Under the pieces are notes generated by a model. The model was not told where the DNA came from. It ran no database searches and worked only from the letters and a program-made list of their open reading frames with translations. A DNA stretch of 64,000 nt from Antedon bifida. Its lineage: Eukaryota; Echinodermata; Crinoidea; Comatulida; Antedonidae. Made by a program: the position numbers and the translations under genes. Below are positions 22,471 through 35,681 of the stretch, one piece after another. Positions within the stretch are counted from its first letter, which is position 1. Each line of letters opens with the position of its first letter. Location: assembly GCA_963402885.1 (NCBI GenBank), contig OY727099.1:22401001-22465000 (forward strand), in the 5' to 3' direction.

Positions 22471-23054
22471 AGAACAATTTCATTTTTGTAAGTTATAACA
22501 AAAAAGTTCGTAACAACAATAATAAAAGATCGGGTCACCGATACCAAATCAATCGATCGTGTTTTCGAGCCATAACTTTATACTGACTATAATATGGGTA
22601 TACCAAGGTCACTTTTATCCTGTTGAAACCCCGGAGCGGTTTTGGGGCGGTTTTGCCATTTCATTTTATTACATTCATGCCTCAGTGAATGATAAAAGAT
22701 AATGTATAGTGGTTGGTTTATCCAATCCAAGTATTGGACAATCCAATAATAGAGAAATGAAAGCCTGTAAATATTGTGAAGAAACCTAGTTCCGGTATAT
22801 TTTAACAAATGTAATGCCATGGACTTTCACGATTGTTTGCGGCCGTCGCATCCGGGGTAGTAGGGTCCTTAAAGTTCTATTAACAACAAACACCACCTAA
22901 CTGGGCCCTACCACGCGTCGGTGTATAGCCTACACGTATTACCAAAGATCGTATTTTGGTATTAACACTGTCACGTGCGGCGGCGATGCGTGTGGTGTTG
23001 TGGTGTCCTGGATCCGCTGAGTGGACCGGCTTGATTTGAAAGTTAATAAATGGG

Positions 23055-24100
23055 TGTAAATGGGTCTTTAATCAATGCGAGGAGAGATGTGTGTTCAGAC
23101 GAGGTCATGCCTTCCTCCCTTTGAACACCGGCGCCCGTTATTTTCGTTGAGCGCAGCAACATTTTATTGGATGGATCAACAATTTAAAAAAAGCTATAAT
23201 AAATCCCGTTTGCCTATTAGAATATCTTTCACACCTGTTCCGGCACGGTTCCGTTCCGGCGCCGACAAATCCAATCGAACGTCAATGTTTCGTTTCTACG
23301 CGGCTACGCGCATATCGATTGACACATAGCCGCGTGGAGCGTCGTGAAAAGGAAACATTGGCGTTTCGATTTGCCGGACCGGACCCGTGCCGAAACAGGT
23401 GTGAAAGGCCCTTAAAGCGAGAACAATTTCATTTTTGTAAGTTATAACAAAAAGGTTCGTAACAACAATAATAAAAGATCGGGTCACCGATACCAAATCA
23501 ATCGATCGTGTTTTCGAGCCATAACTTTATACTGACTATAATATGGGTATACCAAGGTCACTTTTATCCTGTTGAAACCCCGGAGCGGTTTTGGGGCGGT
23601 TTTGCCATTTCATTTTATTACATTCATGCCTCAGTGAATGATAAAAGATAATGTATAGTGGTTGGTATATCCAATCCAATTATTGGACAATCAAATAATA
23701 TAGAAATGAAAGCCTGTAAATATTGTGAAGAAACCTAGTTCCGGTATATTGAACAAATTCAATGCCATGGATTCCGCGATTGTTTGCGGCCGTCGTGTCC
23801 GGGGTGGTAGGGTCCTTAAAGTTCTATTAACAACAAACACCACCTAACTGGGCCCTACCACGCGTCGGTGTATAGCCTACACGTATTACCAAAGATTGTA
23901 TTTTGGTATTAACACTGTCAGGTGCGGCTGCGATGCGTGTGGTGTCCCTATAAATTTCGCAAATTGTAATGCAAAAGATAGGACATCAAATTAAGCTGAT
24001 GACTTCATTCACTACTTTTAGGCCCGGCCAGCAACCCCCAACTATTTCAAAATCCTGGATCCGCTGAGTGGACCGGCTTGATTTGAACGTTAATAAATTG
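23055..24100. repeat. Segmental duplication, right copy (empty site)
   Basis: Second copy of 21279-23062 without the 814-bp element. It carries about 100 extra bp near 23949-24048 (CTATAAATTTCGCAAATTG ...) before the shared CCTGGATCCGCTGAGTGGAC. Confidence 0.9.
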
Positions 24101-24231
24101 GAAGTAGTAACGGAAACCAACTAGGCTACTGTATTGCATTGAATGCACACTAAACTGAGGCTGTGGACTAAATATATTATTTGTTTAAAAAAGAAAGAAT
24201 TGTTTAGGTCATTCATTCTGCATGGGGGAAT

Positions 24232-24399
24232 CAGTGGCGTAACGCAGAGGCCTGAGGCCCCTGGTTTAGGAACACTAAGTGACCCCCTTTTCAGCATATG
24301 CCTATTTTGATGCCTGTTTTTTGCTCTGGGCACTGCTCAGAGGCCCAATGCTCCGGGCCCCTGGGTTTAGCCAGAGCGCTCATAGTCGTTACGCCACTG
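24232..24399. mobile_element. 168-bp MITE, termini CAGTGGCGTAACG
   Basis: CAGTGGCGTAACG at the left and CGTTACGCCACTG at the right, a terminus type typical of hAT-derived MITEs. Flanking GGGGAAT / GGGAGGT is an imperfect match, so the target duplication is unproven. Confidence 0.75.
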
Positions 24400-24864
24400 G
24401 GGGAGGTGGGCCGCGGAATTCGATTCAAACGGATGGAATCTAGTTTCGGAGAATATGGACAGACGTGACATCCGATTAAAAACATGTAAAAGACAACAAG
24501 AGACACTTGGGGAAGTCTAATTAGTTTCAATCAACACGCGTACTATGCGTAATAAAAGGACAAAGGAAATTCCTAATAACAACAGGACACTCACTACTGA
24601 TTTATTGCACTATTTTATAGTATTTATTACTGTTGTGTTATGGTTGTGTGAGCAGTAAGCCAAAGACGAATTCAAATTGTTCAGTTTATCCTACTAAAAT
24701 ATTCATGTCAATTAGAACTATTTCGCGAATAATGACAGTTCGGCGCACCATACATATACCTATAAAATGATGAATGAAGAGATCCTTATGGCAATCCACT
24801 CAGTTAAAAATATTTTAGAGCAGGCCTATACTATCGTAATTGCAGTTTTGATTGATTGATTGAT

Positions 24865-25300
24865 TGATTGAGGATTGAATTTATTCGGTTCATACATAAA
24901 ATACATTTTACAATGGCACAGAAAACATACAAATACATCATTTTAAAAAAATACAGCACCAGAAATAATTATATCACAAAAAATCAAAAGACGTCGAGCA
25001 AGAGAAACAGAAAAAAATGAACCAAGGATAATTAGATAAAGTTTCACATTTTCAGTGTAACTTATTTCCATCTGAATCCTTATGTACATTTAACTGAGAC
25101 ATCTTTAAATATAATTATTTTAGTAATAAATTATAATAAACGCAAATATTTTAAGAAAAAATACATAAAAGAACATAATGATACATTTTACATCGCATTT
25201 TAAAAATATTCTTTGACTTTATGTTTAAACAGCTTAGTTTAGTTTTTTACTACACAAATATCCACCGGTAAAACATCTTCATAATGGTACTAACTCCACT
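24865..25300 (-). mobile_element. Probable non-LTR retrotransposon 3' tail
   Basis: Read on the minus strand, the segment ends in CCGAATAAATTCAATCC followed by (TCAA)n microsatellite (ATTG repeats at 24857-24876 on the plus strand), a common LINE tail form. No reverse transcriptase segment is legible here. Confidence 0.35.
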
Positions 25301-25373
25301 TAGAAAAAGATTGATCAATCTGATACAACTCCGATGTATTTACATCGGAGTTAACGATACACAAGGGAGTTAA

Positions 25374-25954
25374 AGGCCAGGTGCAGGCAAAAAATGTCTA
25401 TTGATCATACATTCCAATAATTATCGATCTATAGTTTCCCCTATGTTTCATAATTTTTGGGATTTTATTTGTGTTACTCGAGCTTGTTGAAAATAAGCAC
25501 TTTCTTATCAGTGGGGGGATAGTTCAAATTACACAGTAAAATCTCTATTCTTTTGTACACAAATTTTGTAAATAGAGAGGCATTTTAAAAATCTATGAAA
25601 ACTAAACGGTGTGGTAAAAAATAAATATAGGTAATATAACTTGAATTTTACATTTCTGGTATTTTTATTCAACTTCAGATTTTTATTTTCATGCTATAGC
25701 AAAAATTATCCACCGTATTATCCACCATCTTTTTTCACCTTCTAGGGAGTCACCAGACATCTTATTACATTAGGTTAACTACCTAACTACTAAAAAAAAG
25801 TCTTCCTGGTTTTTATGGCAGAATTTTGCCCAATTTTGTATTTGACCATATTAAGGGAAATTCATGTTTTTTCGTCTTGATTTCTGTTACAAATATTTGA
25901 TTTATGTACAATTAACCAGATATTATATTTAAAATTCATGCATGTACCTAAGCT
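25374..25954. mobile_element. 581-bp MITE with TTAA target duplication (copy 2)
   Basis: TTAA at 25370-25373 and 25955-25958. Termini AGGCCAGGTGCAGGCA and, from the right, AGCTTAGGTACATGCA. Long near-identity with 5589-6183, differing by scattered substitutions and a short deletion near 25620. Confidence 0.85.
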
Positions 25955-26674
25955 TTAAGCTTGATGTCCACTTGAATGGAAGCAACTTGAGGACTACATG
26001 GCGTTTCATACGTATAATACTTTAGCTGAAACACGTACACACAGACAAAAGTCGAAACGCAATTTTAAAAGACAGTAACATTCCTACAGACCTTGGACAA
26101 GTTAACAAGTTAATTCTATTTGAACAAATTTGATTTCCACGGCTTAAAAGCTTAATTAACTTAATACTACAACCATGGAGCAACAAAATAAACAGAGGTC
26201 ATTATACTTTGTTACTAGTTTTGAAATATTCAATCATATGCCTGAATTACGAAGGTTAACCAAGGGTATCTTGCTAGCCTTGGGCTAGGTCTAACTATAA
26301 GTTGTTTTATTATTGCACTGCTGCCTTGACCATCGGCACTGTGTCAGTAGACTTGCAAGAGAATTAAGGCCTGGTGGCTAAGAGTTGTTTTAAATATAAA
26401 AGTGCATCGGTTTTTGAAAAATAGAACTGGTTAATGATCTCTATTTTTAATAAAACTGAAATTTAAAAAAGTGAGAAAATAAGAAATTGTATAATAAAAA
26501 AGATACCGCATCTCTATCAAAAATGTATCTATTTTTCTACGACAGTTTAGCGTGCAATACATATCCACCTCATGAATGTACGTGTAGGCCATTATTGCAC
26601 GGCTGCGTTGTGTCTGTTACATGTATTTTCGGTCGTGCTCACTGGTTTCCACTTGGACGCAACGCAAGGACGTT

Positions 26675-26838
26675 TAAGCTTGGTTTTCCACTAGGACGCA
26701 ACGCAAGGACGTAACGCAACGCAAAGTGATTTTACCAATCACAAGCGATAGCTTATTCGAACAGTCGCGTGAGATTGGTCAACTCGCTTGCGTTGCGTCT
26801 ACGTCCTTGCGTTGCGTCCTAGTGGGAACCAAGCTTTA
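26675..26838. mobile_element. Foldback MITE, family GGTTCCCACTAG
   Basis: Starts AAGCTTGGTTTTCCACTAGG and ends CCTAGTGGGAACCAAGCTTT, with ACGCAACGCAAGGACGTAAC inside both arms and CCAATCACAAGCGAT at the turn. A partial extra left arm sits just upstream at 26640-26674. Confidence 0.85.
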
Positions 26839-26975
26839 GCGCGCCGCAAGTAACTTGGCCAATCACGAGGCGATGGATCGTTCAAACTGTCGGCGGTTTT
26901 GTACGCGGTCAATTACTCACTTTCGTTGTGCTTACTCTACGCCCTTGTGTTGCATCCCAAGTGGGTATCGGGATT

Positions 26976-27158
26976 AAAGCTTGGTTCCCACTAGAACGTA
27001 ACGCAAGGACGTAAACGCAACGCAAGCGTTTTAACCAATGACAAGCGAAGTTATAGACAGTTAGCAATCACAAGCGAATAAGCCATCGCTTGTGATTGGT
27101 CAATTCACTTGCGTTGCGTTACGTCCTTGCGTTGCGTCGCTAGTGGGAACCACGCTTT
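26976..27158. mobile_element. Foldback MITE, family GGTTCCCACTAG, inverted twin of 36,478-36,659
   Basis: Termini AAAGCTTGGTTCCCACTAG and CTAGTGGGAACCACGCTTT. Essentially identical in reverse complement to 36478-36659, including the asymmetric centre GAAGTTATAGACAGTTAGC. Confidence 0.9.
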
Positions 27159-27857
27159 ATGAAGTAGGGTCGTAAGCTTACATACGTAGGCGGGGAAATT
27201 AGTTTTGTAACGCAACTCCTTGTCATTGTGTTGAAAGTTAAATAAGGTAGAATAGGAAGTAGAAGCGAAACAAATTAAAGTAGCTATTTCACATTATTAT
27301 TTCGATCCTTTTAAAATAATTTTGCTGCTGACGACATCTTGTCTCCTTCGCGTCTACCGTCAAATATGAAATCCTACCAATTTTCAGTGTTTTTTTTTTC
27401 ATTACATAATTTATGTAATGTTGACTGACTGATTCATTTCTTGAGTGAGTCATGTAAAATGTACGCAGAAGTCACGCTCTCTGTATGCCTACATTAAAAT
27501 AGAAAACGTATTGTAAGTAGACGAAGGTGTACGCCTATAGGCCTACTCGCGCACGTTATAGGACTGTGTTTAACGGAGCTCATTTGCGCGACTATATTGT
27601 AGGTGTAATTTACAGTAGGCCTATACAGTGTGTTTTGTTCTTATTTGTTTAATGTGGTTATAATGGTTGACTATCCCTTTAAGGTTTTCAAAGGGCAGCA
27701 GGTCGTCGACGCGTCGGCTGAAACAAACGTGAAAGTCAATTGGGGTTATTAGGTTAAAATCAGTCAAGCGTTAAAGAAAAAGTGTAAAGCGAAGGCATAG
27801 TGTGGTTTGGTGTTATTTGTATAGTAGGTGCTGAAGTGTCCACACCAATTTATCAGC

Positions 27858-30800
27858 ATGTTCTTATTACGGGTAGCAGTGATTCTTTTCGGCCTTCTTC
27901 TCGTCCGTTCCGAAAATGACGCTAAAGTTATTATCATCGGAGCTGGTGCATCAGGTCTGAGAGCTGCTGAGATTTTCCATGAGAAAGGAATGGATGATTT
28001 TATAATCATTGAAGGAGCTGACCAAATCGGCGGACGAGTAACCGACGTTCCTTTTGCTGGAACAAATGTGGATATCGGAGCAAGTTGGGCACAACCGGGA
28101 AATACCTCAATAGTAAAAGTCGTTAAAGATCTAGGGATTGAACACCATGTGTCTAACTTCGATTCTTTGCTGGTGTACAACCAGACGGGAACCGATGTTA
28201 CAGATTCTACAGACCCGATCTGGGAAAGATTTGAAGCTGCCATTGAGTATATGAAAGAAAAAGCACAGGAATTAATCGATGAGAAAAAGCCAGACATCTC
28301 GCAGCGTACAAGTCTTCGTCTGGGCGGATGGCTGCCAAAAACACCTGTTGAGAAAGCCATCGAGTGGTTTGATTTTGATTTTGAATGGGCAGACATTCCA
28401 GCGGTGAGTTTTACCATTTCCGGTCTACGTAACGTGCTGGTGATTTCTTAAATGCAAATTTTCAAGGTCACACAAATCTGTTCCTATTTTATAGGCGTGG
28501 CCTTAATTAATATATCCTCTCGCTGGACCTGACTACAGAAGTGCGTGTACTTTTTATTGAATAAACGAAACACTGTCCATTGTATAAAATAGTAGTTTCA
28601 GGGATTTAGATTTAACCTCGCTTGTATTTTATTATCTGAACATTAATATTATAGGCTACGTTACTTGTGTGGTGAGCCGCCGAGTCTATTTACATCACGA
28701 TTCACGACACGACGACTACAGGGAAATAAGTCCAGGGGCCTACTTACTTTCCGTTTAGATATAGTTGTTGATTGTGAACAATACTTTCAGTTTGTATCCA
28801 TTATTAATCGGATGCAATATGTCGATAGCTATAATAAGATGTGTTATGGTGATGTGGTTATAACTTGATCGATAATTAAATCCACCAGCTAATCGATCAT
28901 GTTACAAACGTTCAATGACATTAAATAAAACTGTTAATCAAGCATAAGAAAGGACAAAATAGAACAACTAATAAACTTTACCATAGGTTTAGATCAATAT
29001 CGGTATCTGTCAAAGTGAATCACGTCTGTCAAAACAATACAATGTAAGTACGTACTAGATAATGTCAGTACAATCCGGGTCTACGCATTGTTCGTGAAGA
29101 TCACAGCAGACGATAACGGGAAGAACAGCTTAGTCCAAGAGCATTAGTTCATAAGTATAGGCAGACCCGGAAATTTCTGGTAACAAGCTAATTTTTTCAG
29201 GAAAGGTTGAGAACTATGATTGGAACATCATACTAAAAGTCCCGAAAAATCCTTCTTGTGCTCTCCGAGAAATCCAAGATGGCGTCCAAAATGGCTGCCA
29301 TTTTAAATTGGTCTATACCTTTGTAACCGCTTGTCGTAGAGTATCGATTTTGGTGTCAAATAGTTCACAATATATACATTCCTATTTGCTCTAACAGAAA
29401 ATTTTGTCAAAAAATGGCCGCTACTACAGTTTCTGGCAGTTTGACCTTTGACCTGGTCTTATCATATCTCGGTAATGGCTTGTCATAGAGAATTAAGATT
29501 AGGCCCAAATTGTTCAGAACATGCATATTTTTATTTGGTGTAATGAAATATTTTATCCCAAAATGACCGGAAGTGAGGTTATTGACCTCTTATTGACCTA
29601 TTCAAATCTCTTTACCGTATCTCAAGAAATATTTGTCGTAGAGCATTACTTTTGGTGTCATATTGTTTGGAACATATACATTTCTATTTAGTCTAATACA
29701 ACAGTTTGCCCTCAAATGCTCGGAAGTAAGTTAATTTATTGAAAACTTAAAAAATCAAAGAGCTGCATAGGCAGAGGATATGAATAATGTAGGTAAAATC
29801 AAAGTTTTAACTCTGCCTTAAAACATGTTTTGGGCATAGCACATCATCAGGTAAAGTGAATTGTTACAAAAAGAAAATATAAAGTCAATAAATTACAAAG
29901 AATAACTGTCACAGTGGCTAATCAAAGTTGGTTAAGTAAACAAAAGACAATTGGCAAATACCTATGTACACAGCACATATCCGACCATTTATATGCAACT
30001 TTGAGTTGCGTGCAAACTATGTCGGTCGGTAAACACTAACTCATATTCATATTTTTTCGTTATTTTGACACCGGATATTAATACTTGTAGGCAAATATAA
30101 ATGTTTTAAAACATTTTTCAACGTTTTTTAACTTTTTCAGCAATTTCGGTCGGTTGGTCAGTCAGTAAACACTAACTCATATTAATATTTTTTCGTTATT
30201 TTGACACTGGATATTAATACTTGTAGGCAAATATAAATGTTTTTAAACATTTTTTAACTTTTTCAGCAATTTCGGTCGGTTGATCAGTCAGTAAACACTA
30301 ACTCATATTCATATTTTTTCGTTATTTTGACACTGGATATTAATACTTGTAGGCAAATATAAATGTTTTTAAACATTTTTCAACATTTTTTAACTTTTTC
30401 AGCAATTTCGGTCGGTTGGTCAGTCGGTAAACACTAACTCATATTCATATTTTTTCGTTATTTTGACACTGGATATTATTTATTACTTGGAGGAAAATAT
30501 AAATGTTTTTAAAAATGTGAACACATCGGTCGGTCGGTCAGTAAACAATAACTCAAATTTACGCACGCGACTGCAGCCATGTATATGGCCTTGTTGACTT
30601 TGTAAAAATAATGCATTTTGAAACATTCCTTGCTTTAAATGTTCGTTGTATGGCTTATTTATGATAAAAAGAGAATATACCCTAGGTATTTCAAGTCATA
30701 CTCTTTACTTGGCATGCATAGACTTTCTTTTACAGATTCAGATTTTATTTGGTCCTTGCTGAATTTCTGGTGACTTCTTCTCTGTTAGTTTCTTCATATG

Positions 30801-33800
30801 TATGTTCATTGTCATTCTCACTATTTCGTGTCGTATCATCAGTTGTGTCATACACCTCACCATCACTCATTGCATATGGAACATTAGCAGTGTCTAAGCT
30901 ATTATAATGAGCATTTATATTATTACTAGTTCCATCAGGTTGTGAAGTGTTGTTGCCACACTTTTTCTTTAATAGATAAATGAGAATAAACACTACTATC
31001 AACAGAATGACTGTGGTTGATGTATATATTATTGTTATTATTATGCTTACGTTATTGAAATTAGCAGTTGCATCATTTAGCGTAGGCATACTGTCTTTCA
31101 CTGTAAATTCTATCTCATCAGAGCTGCTTTGAGCAGTAGTTGTCACCAGACATTTTACAACGTAATCACCAGCTGTTAAGTTGGTGAAGCATCTTAGACT
31201 TTCATTGCCATTTATGTTTTGTCCATTTAACATCCAAGTATAGTGTTTATCACCAGATCCATCTGTAGCCTCACACTTAAAGCAATGTCCATGTATTGTC
31301 TTTATGTTCACTCTTAATTGACTAGGGTAAACTTTTAAAAGTAATGTATAGCACCGATGGTTTTCAATTTTCAATTCGGTAACACAGTAAAAGAATATAC
31401 CATCTCCCCGTTCATACCCTTTAAATGTCTGATTAAAAGGCAATGCCCTTGTGTTCCTATATAAATTATACGACTTTTTAATGGTATTTTTCCCTTGGAT
31501 CCATCCAATTGTCATTTGATAATTTTTGTTTGGTTTTGTTATCCGTTTCACTTTACATTTGATTGTTACCTGTTCACCTTCTATGATGTACTCTTCCAAG
31601 TCTTCACAGGCAATTCTCCAATTAGGATCTTTCATATCCTTTCTTGTGACAAGGGAAGGAATCAGAAAATACTGATTATCATCTTGGCAGGTGTAAATTC
31701 CAGTATCTTGTGCATTGAAGGAGATGAACAGTTCACATTTAACATTTGTCAACTTTGATGAGTATTGTTGGAAGTTTTGTAGCCAAGACTATATTCACTA
31801 TATAATAATGAAACATTATACTCTTTACTTGACGGTATGATCTTCACAGGTTGCATCCCATTTTTGTTGGAATAATACAGTGAATCAAACTCAACGTCCT
31901 GTTCTTCTGCTGTAACATCTCTGACAAATAGCAAACTTACAAACACCATTAAACACAGTATCATTTTTGTTTAGGTTTAATTAATTGGTTTAAACCTCTT
32001 GGTTCTTTGATAACTTGGTCTGAGTAAACAGATTCCTATATTCAACTTTATGTATTTCTGCTAATAATGGTGAAACCAAACTAAATGTCCAGTAAAGTTT
32101 TCCAAAGGAAATAAAAACCTACAATTTACTTTGTTTTACTGCCGTCATGTGTGTAGTTAAATTCTTATATTAATATTAAAAATATAATAATTACTTTCTA
32201 TTCCTAATGTAAACTTAATTTGCTGAAATCTATGAAAAATAGATTGGAATACCCGGGCAATGATCCCGGTACCTCTCACATGCTAAGTCCCCCAGTTACA
32301 TATTTAACTGTTTAAAGTATCGCCATATGCCCTATATATGATTTATTAAATATTAAAAATATGCAAAATAAAGGGTCTTTAAAACACTTCAGCAGCATTC
32401 TGTTACATTCATTCATCATCTGATGTTGCATCTTCAACATCTTGGTGTTTGTTGCTTCTTTCACATCATTATCATCATGTTCATATGTATGGGTGTTGTT
32501 GCATGTTTGTCCAAAAGTTATGAGGTTAGAGAACATTCAAGAGTGCATTCTCTTTTAAAACAAGGAATGACCTGGTTTCATGTTTTAAAATGCATTATTT
32601 TTACAAATAAAATGGTCTTTAACATTTAGTTTTTGACAATCCGGAGTATAATATATGCCATGTACATAGTGTTCCCTGCCAATTGAGCAATTCCATGCGA
32701 AATGTATATGACCTGAACATTTCATTCTCACACTCACAGTATCATAAAGTCTATACATTTCCTAAATTACATAAAATTTCTAATTCTCTTAACAAAAATA
32801 AATATCATAATCTCTATAATAATAATAATAAAAATAACGACGTGATTTCAACAAAAGCACTAATTCGCGTATGTACTGTAATGCGAGTTACAGACGAATA
32901 ACGCATTTAAAATGTATTCATGACATCTACATATAGGTGACATTTTGTAGCAATAACTTTTCAACCATAACTAGTATGAGAATTTCAATTAACGTGTCCC
33001 ATGATATTCTTTGTTCTATCGAAGTTAAATAAATGATTATTTTGGTTTTTTCTTGTATAGTTCATACCCTTACAGGAAAATTTACCCTCAAGGTTACCTG
33101 GTGATGTGCTATGCCCAAAACATGTTTTAAGGCAGAGTTAAAATTTAGATTTTTTCTATAGTACTCATATCCTCTGCCTAGTATGTAGCTCTTTGATTTT
33201 TAAAGTTTTCAATAAATTAACTTACTTCCGAGCATTTTAGGGCAAACTGTTGTATTAGACTAAATAGAAATGTATATGTTCCAAACAATTTGACACCAAA
33301 AGTAATGCTCTACGACAAATATTTCTTGATATACGGTAAAGAGATATGAATAGGTCAATAAGAGGTCAATAACCTCACTTCCGATCATTTTGGGATAAAA
33401 TATTTCATTACACCAAATAAAAATATGCATGGTCTAAACAATTTGGGCCTAATCTTAATTCTCTATGACAAGCCATTACCGAGATATGATAAGACCAGGT
33501 CAAAGGTCAAACTGCCAGAAACTGTAGTAGCGGCCATTTTTTGACAAAATTTTCTGTTAGAGCAAATAGGAATGTATATATTGTGAACTATTTGACACCA
33601 AAATCGATACTCTACGACAAGCGGTTACAAAGTTATAGATCAATTTAAAATGGCAGCCATTTTGGACGCCATCTTGGATTTCTCGGAGAGCACAAGGAGG
33701 ATTTTTCGGGACTTTTAGTATGATGTTCCAATCATAGTTCTCGACCTTTCCTGAAAAAATTAGCTTGTTACCAGAAATTTCCGGGTCAAACCCTAATGCT

Positions 33801-35630
33801 CTTGGACTAGCTATGACGCGTGTATTATTAAAAAGTAAATTTAACCGGAAGTTGTTTAGCATTGTTTCCAAGTACAATGTTTAATGATAATGTTATACCG
33901 AAACAGGATACAAGCATTGCATAGTATGAATATGGTAGTATACCGTGGCCTAACAGTCTCAGCGTTATCGTAGCGCGTTATTGACTCATTTTATAATAGG
34001 CCATGGTCCATAAACATGAATAGTAAAATCAAGACGCCATTTATTTTAAATAAACATTCTTAATAATGCAAAATAAATATTTGTGAAACCAATCAATATT
34101 GTTAGTTACGGGCTTAGTGAACATTGACATTTTATTTATGCAAAATTTCAACCTTCCGGGCGTTTGAAATAGAATATAGCGCACTGGTTTCCGTGTGGCC
34201 ATGTTGAGTTTATAGTAGTAGCTGGCCTACTGAATATGCAGATCGGTTTGTAGCCGATTCAAGGCCAATTCCGATCACCCCAAAAAAACTACACACAGCG
34301 ATATCGAATTATTTGTTGGGTATGGGTTAGGCCAGGGAATTGTATATTTTACCAGTGAGTAAAGCAATTAAAAATTGAGCATTTAGGCACTCCTTGAATT
34401 TGTTTCCTTTTAGATTTACGATAAGTAGAATTAAAATCCTTCGATTGGTTGAATTTCGTCTTGATTCAAAGGTATACGATCACTGTTTCTTATTGGAAAC
34501 AAATTTTAGAAAAAAATACATGCACGAGAAGACTAAAGATTTGAGCTCATCTTTAGACATTAGTTTACAGATTACAGATTCCTTTTATTATCCAATATAA
34601 TGGAAACTTATTGTTTGAAGGTTTGCATGGCGAAATCAAATGTTGATATAAAGTTTGCGGTACACCACTTATATTCTTTCTGAAAAGAACTATTGAGTTT
34701 CTCGACGTTTCGATCAATATGCTTTGATCGTCCTCAGGATTGAGAATGTCTTTTCAGAACTAATATACGTAGTGTAGGCCTACCGGCACAATTTATATCA
34801 ACATCATAATGGAAATTACATACAATAATGCTCATTATGGACCTATGTTCATATCTTGGCTTGCCTTAAAAAATATAAAAGAACTATACAGTATCTTACA
34901 AAACCTTTTGTTATAATTTCGTATCCCAGCTGGGTAGAACGAGTACTCGTAACGGTCCGTCTGCGCATTTACCTTCATGACCTCACCCTACTATACCACG
35001 ATAACGATAACGGAGCCGATAATGTCGCGCAATCTGTACTTTACGTTGGCGGCAATTATTTTGTATTTATCTTGACCGTATATTAAATATGTGTGCTGTC
35101 GCACAACGAATCATTTGGATCATTTTTGTACCCTATCATTACGAACCTTAAAACAAGTTTTTCCATTTTTCAGAATGTAGGCATCTGGCCGCCAAAGCAC
35201 ACGCAGTGCCTTTCACGATCGAGGGCTTTTAGAGCTTGGTTCCCACTAGGACTAGTGCGTGTAAGAACATTGCGTTGCAACAGATGTTTTTCTAGTGTGA
35301 ACCAAGCTTTATATGAAACAATTGCCACGTTAAATGCTGATGCGTAGCTAGTGGTGGAAACGGGCTTTACAGAACCCACATTCTAATCTATTTTTATTTT
35401 TACATTCACAGGTAACGTCAACTAAATCGACCGCATTACTTCCTGCCGATGAGAGTGTGCTTTTTGTTAAAGATCCACGAGGATTCAAGTTCATCTTCAA
35501 CGCATCAAGTGAATTTCTTTTTAATGATCCAGCATTTGAGTAAGTCACGTGTGTTGATGTCACGTGTGTGTTTAACGTATAACTTATATAGTTTACCTCC
35601 GCCAAGGAGGTATATGTAATCGATCTCGTG

Positions 35631-35681
<51 letters not shown>

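Larger units (their letters stand above)
21279..23062. repeat. Segmental duplication, left copy (contains 814-bp insertion)
   Basis: From AATGGGTCTTTAATCAATGC to the GGATCCGCTGAGTGGACCGG block, this matches 23055-24100 almost base for base, apart from the insertion at 21550-22363 and small indels. Open frames repeated in both copies simply reflect the duplication; no domain is recognisable. Confidence 0.9.

Noticed and set aside
22197-22547. 116-codon minus-strand open frame with repeated KRSP words
   Set aside because: The repeats are the GGGCTTCTTTTCGAG subterminal words of the 814-bp transposon translated; similar short frames in the duplicate are shadows too.
27764-28417. 217-codon minus-strand open frame
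   Set aside because: Antisense shadow of polyamine oxidase exon 1.
33557-33877. 106-codon minus-strand open frame
   Set aside because: Falls in the right inverted-repeat arm; reads through repeat sequence with no domain, and its inverted partner does not keep the frame.
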